Source of the DNA: Ovoidimarina sediminis
Lineage (GTDB): Bacteria; Pseudomonadota; Alphaproteobacteria; Rhodobacterales; Rhodobacteraceae
Reading direction: 5' to 3'
NCBI RefSeq assembly: GCF_032586175.1
Contig: NZ_JAWHTE010000002.1
Span: 186,001-250,000 of the forward strand
Length of the DNA: 64,000 nucleotides
Each line of letters opens with the position of its first letter. Position 1 is the stretch's first letter. Below the pieces are notes generated by a model that did no database searches, had not been told where the DNA came from, and saw only the letters and a program-made list of their open reading frames with translations. The position numbers and the translations under genes were made by a program. Of this stretch, positions 17,711 through 26,130 are shown piece after piece.

Positions 17711-18268
17711 ACCGCCGTGGCGCTGATGCGCCTCGGTCACGTCCTGGACGATTGCGGCCATGGGGCCCTGGCGGAGCCAGATCGGCACCTGCCGGCGGAG
17801 AAGCCCGGGGCGGCGGGGCACCGGATCGTCATCGTACTGGCCGCGGCCCTTGCCGGTGATCACGAGAACGAGGCGGCGGCCCGCGGCATGGTTTTGCAGG
17901 ATGAAGCCCTGAAGGGCGGGTTGGGCATCGGCGAGCGTGAGGCCGTGCAGATCGATCCGCGCCTCGGGTTTCAGCTTGCCGCGCTGGAGGTTGCGCTGAA
18001 GCTTGCGGTCGAGGTTCGGGGCGGCGGGGGCGGCCGGCAGGCTTGCCGTCCGGTTCTTGAGGTGGCCGCGGCTGCCGATCGCGAAATCTTCGGGCAGTTC
18101 GGCCCTCGGGGCGGGTTTCGGGGCGGCGGGGGCGGTGGGCTGAAGCAGGGTCTTGGCCTTGGCGGCGGCCCGTTTCGGGGTGTTCGGGAGCGGCGTGACC
18201 TTTGCGGCCACCCGATCCCAGAGCGCCTGTTCCTGGGTGCTGGGCTTTCGTCCGCCGCGACCGCGCAC
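17669..18268 (-). CDS. Smr/MutS2-type domain protein
   Basis: 199 residues: a basic, Ala/Pro-rich N-terminal half of low complexity, then a C-terminal Smr domain (about 103-197) with DLHGLTLADAQ and VITGKGRG, the two hallmark motifs of this nucleic-acid nicking/binding fold. The cellular substrate is unknown for small stand-alone Smr proteins. It lies just after mltA (4-bp gap) on the same strand, so they are likely co-transcribed. Confidence 0.85.
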   Translation of the reverse strand: MRGRGGRKPSTQEQALWDRVAAKVTPLPNTPKRAAAKAKTLLQPTAPAAPKPAPRAELPEDFAIGSRGHLKNRTASLPAAPAAPNLDRKLQRNLQRGKLKPEARIDLHGLTLADAQPALQGFILQNHAAGRRLVLVITGKGRGQYDDDPVPRRPGLLRRQVPIWLRQGPMAAIVQDVTEAHQRHGGSGAYYVYLRRQRK

Positions 18269-18272
18269 CGGA

Positions 18273-19304
18273 TCAGCCTTCGCCCGTCAGGCGAAGCGCC
18301 TCTTCAACCGGAAGAAGAACGATCATGCGCCCCGGATCCCGGACCTTTCCCGCCGCGCGCCCGGCCTCGGCCCCGGTGCCGAAAAAGATATCCGCGCGCT
18401 GGGCACCCTTGATGGCCGAGCCCGTATCCTGCGCGATCATCAGGCGGCGGAAGGGCGTTGCGCCATCGGTTTCGATCCAGACCGGGGCGCCGAGCGTCAC
18501 GTATTCGGGATCGACGGCGATGGAGCGCAGTGTCGTGACCGAGCGGTTCATCGCACCGAGCGGGCCGGCCGACGAAGGCACAGCCGTCACCTCGCGGAAA
18601 AAGATATAGGAGGGGTTGTGCCGGAGGAGGCGCGCGCCCTCTTCGGGGTTCTGGCGCACCCAGTTGCGGATCGTCGCCGCGGACACCTGGTGCGACTGGA
18701 AAAGGCCCCGGCGGACCATTTCGTTTCCGACCGAGCGGTAATCGTGCCCGTTCCGCCCGCCATAGCCCACGCGGATGCCGGTGCCGTCGGGCAGGCGGAT
18801 CCGGCCCGAGCCCTGGATCTGGAGGAAGAACACGTCGACGGGATCGTCGATCCAGGCGATTTCGAGGCCCCGGCCCGAGAGAAGCCCCTGTTCCTCGATC
18901 TCCCCCCGGCTGTACCAGCGCGATCCGGCCTGCACCTCGGGCGGTTTGCGGTAGATCGGCCAGCGGTGGGTGGCGGTGCGGACCTTCGAGCCCGAGAGTT
19001 CGGGTTCGTAATAGCCGGTGAAAAGCCCCGCCAGGCCGTCTTCGATCAGGACGGGGCGGAAGAACACCTCGAAAAACGAGCGGTCCGCGCCCTGATCCTG
19101 CGCCGCGGCGCAGATCGCCTCCCAGTGGCGGCCTTCGAGATCGGTGCAGGTTTCGAGGAAGGTGGTGACGGCGGCGGCGTGATCGTCTTCCGCCCAGCCA
19201 TCGAGATCGGACCAGTCAAGCAGGGTATGGGTGGAAGCGGCGATGGCCTGTCCCCCGAAAAGGGCGAGCGAGAGCGTCAGCGCCGCAAGTCGTGCATGGA
19301 TCAT
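18273..19304 (-). CDS. mltA: Membrane-bound lytic murein transglycosylase A (MltA)
   Basis: 343 residues with an N-terminal signal peptide (to about 22, AIAAS). The MltA barrel follows (FTGYYEPELSGS, then FFLQIQGSGRIRLPDG). The C-terminal 3D domain carries the conserved aspartates in AQDTGSAIKGAQRADIFFG. The enzyme cleaves the MurNAc-GlcNAc bond to give 1,6-anhydroMurNAc. No lipobox is evident. It overlaps the upstream Tim44-like gene by 4 nt and is followed by smr. Confidence 0.93.
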   Translation of the reverse strand: MIHARLAALTLSLALFGGQAIAASTHTLLDWSDLDGWAEDDHAAAVTTFLETCTDLEGRHWEAICAAAQDQGADRSFFEVFFRPVLIEDGLAGLFTGYYEPELSGSKVRTATHRWPIYRKPPEVQAGSRWYSRGEIEEQGLLSGRGLEIAWIDDPVDVFFLQIQGSGRIRLPDGTGIRVGYGGRNGHDYRSVGNEMVRRGLFQSHQVSAATIRNWVRQNPEEGARLLRHNPSYIFFREVTAVPSSAGPLGAMNRSVTTLRSIAVDPEYVTLGAPVWIETDGATPFRRLMIAQDTGSAIKGAQRADIFFGTGAEAGRAAGKVRDPGRMIVLLPVEEALRLTGEG

Positions 19305-19969
19305 TCGCCGGTCGCGACAAGCACCCAGTTCGGATCGTTCGACCCCATGATGCGGCTGAACGTCCAGCCGTCGCGGTGGCGCTTGATCTCGCTTGCGTTG
19401 CCTTCGACGATCTCGCCATCGGCGTTGCGGACGACCGATGTCATCTCGCCGATGAAGCGGACGGTGACTTCGCCCTCGTTTGTCGCGCGATCGAAGCTTG
19501 CATTCTGAAGCGAAACCTCGCGGACACCGATGAAGTTCGCCTCGACCGTCAGGCCTTCGCGTTCGCGTTCCGCAATCACGGAATCGAAGGCTTCGGCCAC
19601 CTCGGCGGAGAGGAAGGAACGCACGTCTTCGAGATCGCCGTTTTCGAAGGCCATGAGGATCATCTCGTAGGCGCCGCGTGCGCCGCCGAGGAATTCGGAC
19701 ACGCTGAAGCCCGGTTCGGCCATCTTCATCGCGGCCAGCGCCTTTGCGGCATCGGATCCATCTTCGACGTGATCCGTGATGTCGCGATCCGGCCCGCCTT
19801 CGATCACATCGAACTCAGGGCGGCCGCGGCGGCGCGACACATCGTTGTCCGATACGGAGGCAGGCGGTTTTTCAAAACCATCGCGGGTTCCAAGCACGCT
19901 CCGCAAACGCAGGATCAGGAATACGGCAATGCCCGCGAGGACAAGCAGTTGAATGATTGCGGAGCTCAT
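19301..19969 (-). CDS. Tim44/TimA-domain membrane-associated protein
   Basis: 222 residues. One N-terminal transmembrane helix (about 2-24) and a linker precede a Tim44-like domain (about 85-220) with the signature FLGGARGAYEMILMAFENGDLEDVRSFLS. Bacterial Tim44-like proteins are inner-membrane proteins of unclear role, related to the mitochondrial import motor subunit. The ATG at 19969 was chosen for its AGAGGATTCT leader over an upstream in-frame start at 20011. It is divergent from fxsA and next to secB, both envelope/export genes. Confidence 0.87.
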   Translation of the reverse strand: MSSAIIQLLVLAGIAVFLILRLRSVLGTRDGFEKPPASVSDNDVSRRRGRPEFDVIEGGPDRDITDHVEDGSDAAKALAAMKMAEPGFSVSEFLGGARGAYEMILMAFENGDLEDVRSFLSAEVAEAFDSVIAEREREGLTVEANFIGVREVSLQNASFDRATNEGEVTVRFIGEMTSVVRNADGEIVEGNASEIKRHRDGWTFSRIMGSNDPNWVLVATGE

Positions 19970-20075
19970 AGAATCCTCTTTATGCAACAGCCGGTGTTGG
20001 TATTGCGTCACCGGTTCTTATGTAGGTCACGGGTGGTGCGAAGTCTACCACACCACAGGCAAGGCTTTGGATGAC

Positions 20076-20564
20076 ATGTGGTTGTTGGCTCTCTTTATTG
20101 CGGTTCCGTTGATCGAGATCGCGCTGTTCATACAGATCGGAGGCGCGATCGGCCTGTGGCCGACGCTTCTGGTGGTGGTGCTGACGGCGATTGCCGGGAC
20201 GGCCCTTGTGCGAAGCCAGGGCCTTCATGCGTTGAGTTCGCTGAAGTCGTCGGTCAACGAATTGCGCGATCCGTCGGAGCCGCTGGCCCATGGCGCGATG
20301 ATCCTGTTTTCCGGCGCGCTTCTTCTGACGCCAGGGTTTTTCACCGACACGGTCGGTTTCCTGCTTCTCGTGCCCGGTGTGCGAAACTGGGTGATCGCGC
20401 GGGTCCGCGAGCGCGTTCAGGTGACGCAGTTCGAGTACGGGACGCGGGCGCCGCACGAGCCCCGGCCCGACGATGTGATCGACGGCGAATACGAGGAGGT
20501 CGGGCCGGAGCCGCGGCGCGACCCCAACCGCCCCTCGAAACCCTCGGGCTGGACACAGCATTGA
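20076..20564 (+). CDS. fxsA: FxsA-family membrane protein
   Basis: 162 residues, with three to four hydrophobic segments in the first 115 and a charged C-terminal tail. Family motifs LLFI/VPLIEIALFIQIG and GALLLTPGFFTDTVGFLLLVPGVR are clear. FxsA was named for suppressing F-exclusion of phage T7; its normal function is unknown. The ATG at 20076 was chosen because homology begins there; the ATG at 20071 is in another frame. It is upstream of secB in the same direction. Confidence 0.88.
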   Translation: MWLLALFIAVPLIEIALFIQIGGAIGLWPTLLVVVLTAIAGTALVRSQGLHALSSLKSSVNELRDPSEPLAHGAMILFSGALLLTPGFFTDTVGFLLLVPGVRNWVIARVRERVQVTQFEYGTRAPHEPRPDDVIDGEYEEVGPEPRRDPNRPSKPSGWTQH

Positions 20565-20622
20565 GGGTCTTCCGCCGCTCTGCTAAGTGCGCGGGCAACA
20601 GATTTTCGATTGGGAGCCATCC

Positions 20623-21150
20623 ATGACCGACGGTACGAACGGCAACGCAGCGCCGGGAGGCGCACAGGCGCCGCTGAAGATGCAGATCCTCGCCCAGTAT
20701 ATTCGCGACATGTCATTCGAGAATGTCGTGGCGCAGAAGGGCGTTCAGGGCGAAGTGACCCCGGATGTGCAGGTTCAGGTCGCGCTTGACGCCAAGAAGC
20801 GGCCGGTTCCGAACCAGTACGAGGTGATCACGAAGTACAACGTGACCTCGCGCAACACCGCCGACAAATCGCCGCTGTACGTGTGCGAGCTGGAATATGC
20901 CGGGATCTTCTCGATCGAAAATCTCCCGGAAGAACAATTGCATCCGTTCCTCATGATCGAATGCCCGCGGATGCTGTTCCCCTATGCGCGCCGGATCGTC
21001 AGCGACGTGACGCGCGACGGGGGTTTCCCGCAGCTGAACATCGACAACATCGATTTCGTGCAGCTGTATCGCCAGACGCTTTTGCAGCGGCAGGCACAGC
21101 AGAAGGCCGAAGAGGGCGCGGCGGCCGACGGCGGGAACGGCGAGGCCTAA
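20623..21150 (+). CDS. secB: Protein-export chaperone SecB
   Basis: 175-residue tetrameric export chaperone that keeps preproteins unfolded and hands them to SecA. Family motifs are ILAQYIRDMSFENV, YAGIFSIENLPEEQLHPFLMIECPRMLFPYARRI and NIDFVQLYRQ. The ATG at 20623 is preceded by GGGAG. The acidic, Gly-rich C-terminal extension is ordinary for alphaproteobacteria. Convergent with dnaQ, 4 bp apart. Confidence 0.96.
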   Translation: MTDGTNGNAAPGGAQAPLKMQILAQYIRDMSFENVVAQKGVQGEVTPDVQVQVALDAKKRPVPNQYEVITKYNVTSRNTADKSPLYVCELEYAGIFSIENLPEEQLHPFLMIECPRMLFPYARRIVSDVTRDGGFPQLNIDNIDFVQLYRQTLLQRQAQQKAEEGAAADGGNGEA

Positions 21151-21154
21151 AGCC

Positions 21155-21835
21155 TTACCAGAGCGATTTGTCGCCCATCTGCGCCACGAAAGCGGCATGG
21201 GCGGCTGCTTCCGCCTCGGTCAGGCGGGAGGGAAGCGGGTTGGGCCGCGGGCGCGGACGCCAGACCGTTTCGGTGCCGGCGGAGGACGCGGCCGGGCCGC
21301 TGGAGGACAGCGCGAAATCCGGCTGCCGCCCGCCGATCAGTTCAAGATAGACCTCGGCCAGGATTTCACTGTCGAGCAGCGCGCCGTGCAGCGTTCGGGA
21401 CGAGTTGTCGATCCCGAACCGGCGGCAGAGGGCATCGAGCGAGGCCGGGCTTCCGGGAAAGCGGCGGCGGGCGATTGCGAGCGTATCGATGGCGCGATCA
21501 TCTGGGATGCGCGGCAGGTTCAGCCACGAAAGTTCGGCATTCAGGAATTTCATGTCGAAGGTGGCGTTGTGGATCACGAGCGGCGCGTCTTCCACGAAAT
21601 CGAGAAACGCCTGCGCGATGTCGCGGAAGACGGGTTTGTCGGCCAGAAATTCGTCGCCCAGCCCGTGAACCGCGAACGCCTCTTCAGGCATGGAGCGTTC
21701 CGGGTTGATGTACTGGTGATAGGTTCGGCCCGTTGCGATGTGGCCGCGCAGTTCGACCGCCCCGATCTCGACAATCCGGTCGCCTGTTTCCGGATCGAAA
21801 CCGGTTGTTTCCGTATCGAGAACAATTTCACGCAT
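21155..21835 (-). CDS. dnaQ: DNA polymerase III epsilon subunit (3'-5' proofreading)
   Basis: 226 residues. Exo I DTETTGFDP is at the N-terminus, Exo II is VIHNATFDMKFLN and Exo III is LHGALLDSEILAEVY, giving the DEDDh exonuclease site. The C-terminal 50 residues are the flexible tail that binds the alpha subunit. The ATG at 21835 gives the canonical MREIVLDTETTG start and overlaps the coaE stop. Confidence 0.95.
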   Translation of the reverse strand: MREIVLDTETTGFDPETGDRIVEIGAVELRGHIATGRTYHQYINPERSMPEEAFAVHGLGDEFLADKPVFRDIAQAFLDFVEDAPLVIHNATFDMKFLNAELSWLNLPRIPDDRAIDTLAIARRRFPGSPASLDALCRRFGIDNSSRTLHGALLDSEILAEVYLELIGGRQPDFALSSSGPAASSAGTETVWRPRPRPNPLPSRLTEAEAAAHAAFVAQMGDKSLW

Positions 21836-22436
21836 GGAGTTCTGCCCGTATCGCTTTGACGATATCCTCGACGGTTCGGCGGGCGCCTTCAAGGGTAGAG
21901 GTTTCGATCACGTAATCCGCGCGCGCGGCCTTTTCCGCGTTCGGCATCTGGCGGGCGAGGATTGCGTCGAATTTCTGCGTCGTCATGCCCGGGCGCTCGA
22001 GGACGCGGGCGCGCTGAACTTCCGCCGGGACGGAGACGACGGCGACGGCGTCGACCGTGTGTACGAGCCCCGTTTCATAGAGAAGCGGGATGTCGAGCAG
22101 GACGATGTCGGAGGTTGCTTCCGCGATGAACCGGGCGCGGTCTGCGGCGACGAGCGGGTGCACGATGGCCTCGAGCCGGGCGAGGTTGGCCGTGTCTTCC
22201 ATGATCCAGGCGGACAGCACCTGACGATCCACCCGGCCCGCCGCATCCACCGCGGCCGGGCAGAGCGGGGCGATCAGCGGCCCGGCCGGCCCGCCTTCAG
22301 CATAAAGGCGGTGCACGGCGGCATCGGCATCCCAGACATCTATTCCGAGATCCGCGAACATCGCGGCCGTCGTCGTCTTTCCCATCCCGATGGAACCGGT
22401 GAGGCCGAGGCGAAACGGTGTGGCGCGCGCGTTCAT
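21828..22436 (-). CDS. coaE: Dephospho-CoA kinase CoaE
   Basis: 202 residues. P-loop GLTGSIGMGKTT is near the N-terminus, with DADAAVHRLY and DIPLLYETGL further on. It catalyses the last step of coenzyme A synthesis. It overlaps aroE upstream by 4 nt (ATG inside the aroE stop region) and dnaQ downstream, inside the maf-aroE-coaE-dnaQ run that borders oriC in alphaproteobacteria. Confidence 0.95.
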   Translation of the reverse strand: MNARATPFRLGLTGSIGMGKTTTAAMFADLGIDVWDADAAVHRLYAEGGPAGPLIAPLCPAAVDAAGRVDRQVLSAWIMEDTANLARLEAIVHPLVAADRARFIAEATSDIVLLDIPLLYETGLVHTVDAVAVVSVPAEVQRARVLERPGMTTQKFDAILARQMPNAEKAARADYVIETSTLEGARRTVEDIVKAIRAELHA

Positions 22437-23272
22437 GTCTGGCGCAGAACGACCTTGCGGGTTTCCTCGTCGACCGTGGGGCGCACCCCGAACCAGCGTT
22501 CGAATCCCGGCGCGCCCTGGTGGAGCAGCATTCCGAGACCGTCGACCGCGATGCAGCCCGCCTCGCGCGCTTCATTCAGAAGCCGGGTTTCGAGGGGCGA
22601 ATAGACGAGATCGAGCACTACCGAGCCGGGCGAGAGCCCGTCGAGGGGAATGCGAAGCTCGGGCTTGCCTGTCATCCCGAGCGAGGTGGTGTTCACGATG
22701 AGGGCCGCGCCGTCAAGCGCGTTGCCGGCCTGCACCCAGTCGAACACCTCGATCCGGTTGCCGAATTCAGCGCGGAGCGCCTCGGCCCGCGTGCGGGTGC
22801 GGTTCGTCAGGCGGATCGACGGGACATTCGCCGCGATCAGGGCGGAAAGAACGGCCCGCGCCGCACCGCCGGCGCCGATCACCGCCGCGGGGCCCATGTC
22901 GGGCGTCCAGTCGGGGGCGCCTGCCCGCAGGCTATCCATGAACCCCTGCCCGTCCGTATTGTCAGCGAAAAGGCGGCCGTCCTTCTGCCATGTGAGCGTG
23001 TTCGCCGCACCGATGAGGGAGGCGCGATCGGTAACGGTATCGGCCAAGGACAGAACCGCGACCTTGTGGGGGATCGTGACGTTGATGCCAACGAAGCCGA
23101 GCATGGGAAGGGTTTTCAGCGCGGTCGGCAGATCTTCCTGCGCGATATCCATCGGGATGTAATATCCCGCGATGGCATGGCGCCGAAGCCAGTAGGTGTG
23201 AAGGCGCGGCGAGAGGGAATGCGATACCGGCGACCCGATCACGCCTGCCAAGGGTATTCTGTTGTTGGTCAT
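22433..23272 (-). CDS. aroE: Shikimate dehydrogenase AroE
   Basis: 279 residues. The N-terminal shikimate-binding domain has VIGSPVSHSLSPRLH and NVTIPHKVAVL (catalytic Lys) and DNTDGQGF (catalytic Asp). The NADP-binding Rossmann domain has IGAGGAARAV and a NRTRTRAE loop with arginines for NADP. It reduces 3-dehydroshikimate in aromatic amino acid synthesis. The ATG overlaps the maf stop by 4 nt. Confidence 0.96.
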   Translation of the reverse strand: MTNNRIPLAGVIGSPVSHSLSPRLHTYWLRRHAIAGYYIPMDIAQEDLPTALKTLPMLGFVGINVTIPHKVAVLSLADTVTDRASLIGAANTLTWQKDGRLFADNTDGQGFMDSLRAGAPDWTPDMGPAAVIGAGGAARAVLSALIAANVPSIRLTNRTRTRAEALRAEFGNRIEVFDWVQAGNALDGAALIVNTTSLGMTGKPELRIPLDGLSPGSVVLDLVYSPLETRLLNEAREAGCIAVDGLGMLLHQGAPGFERWFGVRPTVDEETRKVVLRQT

Positions 23273-23868
23273 GTCCCTGTCTCCCCCCGCAGGGTGAGGT
23301 AGGACAAAACCTCCAGCAGGGGAAGCCCGAGGATTGCGAAGTGCGATCCGTGGATCTGCGCGAAAAGCTGTGCCCCGTCGTTTTCGATCTGGTAACAGCC
23401 GACGCTGGAGGCGACGCGGGGCCAGGCGGTTTCGAGATAGGAGGTGATCCGGTCGGGGGAAAGCGCACGCATTGTCATGCGCACCGAACTGACCTGGCGC
23501 CAGACGGGCCGGGCCTCTTCGAAGATGACGGCGGCCGAATGGAGGAGGTGCGTTTTCCCGCTGAGCTCTTCAAGCTGGGCCTGGGCTGCATCGCGGTTTT
23601 CGGCTTTCGAGAACAGGCGCCCGTCGCATTCGAGAACCTGATCGGCGCCAAGCACCAGCCGGTCGGGAAAGCGCGCGGCGATGCGGGCGGCTTTCAATTC
23701 CGCGAGCGCATCGGCCACATCGCGGGCCTTGTGACCATCCGCGAGAAGCGCGGCCTTGACGGTTTCCTCGTCGATGCGGGCCGGATGAACCTCGCAAGCC
23801 ACGCCGTTCCGCTCCAGCATCTCGCGGCGAATTTCGGATCCCGAGGCAAGGATCAGGGGATGAACCAT
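23269..23868 (-). CDS. maf: Maf-family nucleotide pyrophosphatase
   Basis: 199 residues with the Maf signature LILASGSEIRREML at the N-terminus and the LVLGADQVLECDG core. Maf/YhdE/YceF proteins hydrolyse non-canonical NTPs (dTTP/UTP or m7GTP by subfamily); the exact substrate is not assignable here. The ATG at 23868 gives the conserved N-terminus; the frame continues upstream into the origin region but lacks homology. First gene left of the probable oriC. Confidence 0.93.
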   Translation of the reverse strand: MVHPLILASGSEIRREMLERNGVACEVHPARIDEETVKAALLADGHKARDVADALAELKAARIAARFPDRLVLGADQVLECDGRLFSKAENRDAAQAQLEELSGKTHLLHSAAVIFEEARPVWRQVSSVRMTMRALSPDRITSYLETAWPRVASSVGCYQIENDGAQLFAQIHGSHFAILGLPLLEVLSYLTLRGETGT

Positions 23869-24256
23869 GGTGAAACCCTGTGGACAACGCGTGGGATTCA
23901 TAGCGCCGGATCGGGACGAAACGCCATGCCCAGGCGCCGCGCGCGATTTTCGCGACTTCATCCCGGGTTAACCGTCGGTTCATCCCATGTGGAAAATGCG
24001 GAAGGGCGGTGCGGTGAACAGATCAGGAGAAGTCTGCAAGGGTTACGCCATCGCTTAGGATGAAAGTTAACATTCTGTAAACGTTAGTTAATTATTGATG
24101 TATTCCCTGACGGAAACCGCAAACGAAAAGCCATGAGCGCCAAACGCTTGTGGACCCTTCTGTGGATGAAGAAGTTATCCCCGTTATCCACGGTCCCTAT
24201 AAAGAACCAAATCTTTTCTCTTTCATATTTATTTATTTTTGGAGATGACACGGGAC
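23869..24256. other. oriC: Probable chromosomal replication origin (oriC)
   Basis: A 388-bp gap between maf (leftward) and hemJ (rightward). DnaA-box-like 9-mers are TGTGGACAA (23879), TGTGGAAAA (23988), TGTGGACCC (24149), TGTGGATGA (24161), TTATCCCCG (24175) and TTATCCACG (24184). The last four are clustered directly before an AT-rich tract at 24198-24240, a good unwinding element; a second AT-rich stretch is at 24061-24110. CtrA-like half matches occur at 23968 and 24067, each one mismatch off. The gene order matches the Caulobacter origin (maf-aroE-coaE-dnaQ-secB on one side), and parAB with two parS sites lies 3-7 kb away. Box matches are imperfect. Confidence 0.75.
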
Positions 24257-24709
24257 ATGGCCGGGATGCTTGCAGATCTCTACCCGTGGGTGAAGTCGTT
24301 TCATGTGATCTCTGTGATCGCGTGGATGGCGGGGCTGTTCTATCTGCCGAGGCTGTTCGTCTATCACACCGAACAGGTCGAGCTTGGATCGAAGACGGAC
24401 GACATGTTCAAGACGATGGAACGACGTCTGCTCAGGGCGATCATGAACCCGTCGATGATCGCAAGCTGGGGGTTCGGCCTTCTTCTTGTTCTGACGCCGG
24501 GGATTGTCGACTGGTCGACGGTTTGGCCCTGGACGAAGCTTGCCGCGATCCTGGGCATGACCTGGTTTCACATGTGGTGCGCCGCGCGGCGCCGTGCCTT
24601 TGCCGAGGGCCGGAACGATCGTGATGGGCGGCATTACCGGATCATGAACGAGGTGCCGACGCTGTTGCTTCTCGTCATCGTTTTCTCGGTGATCGCGCGG
24701 CCGTTCTGA
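24257..24709 (+). CDS. hemJ: Protoporphyrinogen IX oxidase HemJ
   Basis: 150-residue, four-helix membrane protein of the HemJ (UPF0093) family. The diagnostic SFHVISVIAWMAGLFYLPRLFVYH contains the essential heme-ligating His, and KLAAILGMTWFHMW is also present. It oxidises protoporphyrinogen IX to protoporphyrin IX in heme and chlorophyll synthesis. GGAG at 24241-24244 suits the ATG at 24257 (12 nt); ATG 24266 is possible. First gene right of oriC. Confidence 0.9.
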   Translation: MAGMLADLYPWVKSFHVISVIAWMAGLFYLPRLFVYHTEQVELGSKTDDMFKTMERRLLRAIMNPSMIASWGFGLLLVLTPGIVDWSTVWPWTKLAAILGMTWFHMWCAARRRAFAEGRNDRDGRHYRIMNEVPTLLLLVIVFSVIARPF

Positions 24710-24715
24710 GTTTGG

Positions 24716-24744
24716 TTGACTCAAGGAAGGCGCTTACCTATCTA
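24716..24744 (+). promoter_or_regulatory. Sigma-70-like promoter of rho
   Basis: TTGACT (24716-24721), a 17-bp spacer and TATCTA (24739-24744), just after the hemJ stop and 85 bp before the rho start. It is the best-looking housekeeping promoter in the window. The expected start site near 24751 would place the downstream hairpin at the very 5' end of the rho transcript. Confidence 0.6.
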
Positions 24745-24750
24745 GGCCCT

Positions 24751-24768
24751 CACACCCGTCCGGGTGTG
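24751..24768 (+). promoter_or_regulatory. 5' leader hairpin of rho
   Basis: CACACCC (24751-24757) and GGGTGTG (24762-24768) form a 7-bp stem with a 4-nt loop, about 60 bp upstream of the rho ATG. No T-run follows closely, so this looks like a leader structure rather than a terminator. Rho is autoregulated in its leader in other bacteria; a role for this hairpin is inferred. Confidence 0.45.
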
Positions 24769-24828
24769 GACCATCCCGTTTTGTGAAGCTTGCGGCCCTC
24801 GCGTTGCCGCGCTCAGGATTTCTTTCCC

Positions 24829-26100
24829 ATGACCACTGACCGTCTGAATCTGTCCGAGCTCAAATCCCAGAGCCCGAAGGATCTTCTTACCCTCGCCGAA
24901 GAGCTTGAGATCGAGAACGCCTCGACCATGCGCAAGGGCGAGATGATGTTCTCGATCCTGAAGGAGCGCGCGGACGAGGACTGGATCATCGGCGGCGAAG
25001 GCGTGCTTGAGGTTCTGCAGGACGGGTTCGGGTTCCTCCGCTCGCCCGAGGCGAACTACCTTCCGGGGCCCGACGACATCTATGTGTCGCCTGACATGAT
25101 CCGGCAGTATTCGCTTCGGTCCGGGGATTCGGTGGAAGGGGAGATCCGGGCGCCGGGAGAGAACGAACGCTATTTCGCGCTGACCAACGTTGAAAGCATC
25201 AACTTCGAGGATCCGGAACGCGCGCGTCACAAGGTTGCCTTCGACAACCTGACCCCGCTTTATCCTGACGAGCGGCTGAAGATGGAAATCGAGGATCCGA
25301 CGATCAAGGATCGGTCGGCCCGGATCATCGATCTTGTGTCGCCGATCGGGAAGGGCCAGCGGTGCCTGATCGTGGCGCCGCCGCGGACAGGCAAGACGGT
25401 GCTTCTTCAGAACATCGCGCATTCGATCGAGGCGAACCATCCGGAATGCTACCTGATCGTTCTTCTGATCGACGAACGGCCCGAGGAAGTGACGGACATG
25501 CAGCGTTCGGTGAAGGGGGAGGTGATTTCATCGACCTTCGACGAACCGGCGACGCGGCACGTGGCTGTTTCGGAAATGGTGATCGAGAAGGCGAAGCGGC
25601 TTGTGGAGCACAAGCGGGATGTCGTGATTCTGCTTGATTCCATCACGCGCCTGGGGCGCGCGTTCAACACGGTGGTGCCGTCGTCGGGCAAGGTGCTGAC
25701 CGGTGGTGTGGATGCGAATGCGCTGCAGCGCCCGAAGAGGTTCTTCGGCGCCGCGCGGAATATCGAGGAAGGCGGAAGCCTGACGATCATCGCAACCGCA
25801 CTGATCGACACCGGCAGCCGGATGGACGAAGTTATCTTCGAAGAATTCAAGGGCACCGGTAACTCGGAAATCGTGCTGGACCGGAAGGTTGCGGACAAGC
25901 GGGTGTTCCCGGCGATCGACATCCTGAAATCCGGTACGCGGAAGGAGGATCTGCTGGTCGACAAGGTGGACTTGCAGAAGACCTTCGTGCTGCGCCGGAT
26001 CCTGAACCCGATGGGGACGACGGATGCGATCGAATTCCTGCTGTCGAAGTTGAAGCAGACCAAGACCAACTCAGAGTTCTTCGATTCGATGAACACCTGA
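24829..26100 (+). CDS. rho: Transcription termination factor Rho
   Basis: 423-residue hexameric RNA helicase. The N-terminal helical and cold-shock-like RNA-binding domains include VLQDGFGFLRSPEANYLPG. The RecA-type motor has Walker A APPRTGKT, Walker B region VVILLDSITRLGRAFN, the Q-loop PKRFFGAARNIEEGGSLT and the secondary RNA site FKGTGNSE. The ATG at 24829 gives the canonical length. Its own promoter lies upstream. Confidence 0.97.
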   Translation: MTTDRLNLSELKSQSPKDLLTLAEELEIENASTMRKGEMMFSILKERADEDWIIGGEGVLEVLQDGFGFLRSPEANYLPGPDDIYVSPDMIRQYSLRSGDSVEGEIRAPGENERYFALTNVESINFEDPERARHKVAFDNLTPLYPDERLKMEIEDPTIKDRSARIIDLVSPIGKGQRCLIVAPPRTGKTVLLQNIAHSIEANHPECYLIVLLIDERPEEVTDMQRSVKGEVISSTFDEPATRHVAVSEMVIEKAKRLVEHKRDVVILLDSITRLGRAFNTVVPSSGKVLTGGVDANALQRPKRFFGAARNIEEGGSLTIIATALIDTGSRMDEVIFEEFKGTGNSEIVLDRKVADKRVFPAIDILKSGTRKEDLLVDKVDLQKTFVLRRILNPMGTTDAIEFLLSKLKQTKTNSEFFDSMNT

Positions 26101-26130
26101 CTTATTGTTTAATAACAATAGGTTAAATAC

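Noticed and set aside
24067..24081. CtrA box in oriC (TTAA-N7-TAAA)
   Set aside because: One mismatch in a naturally AT-rich stretch; kept only as a remark in the oriC entry, not as a feature.
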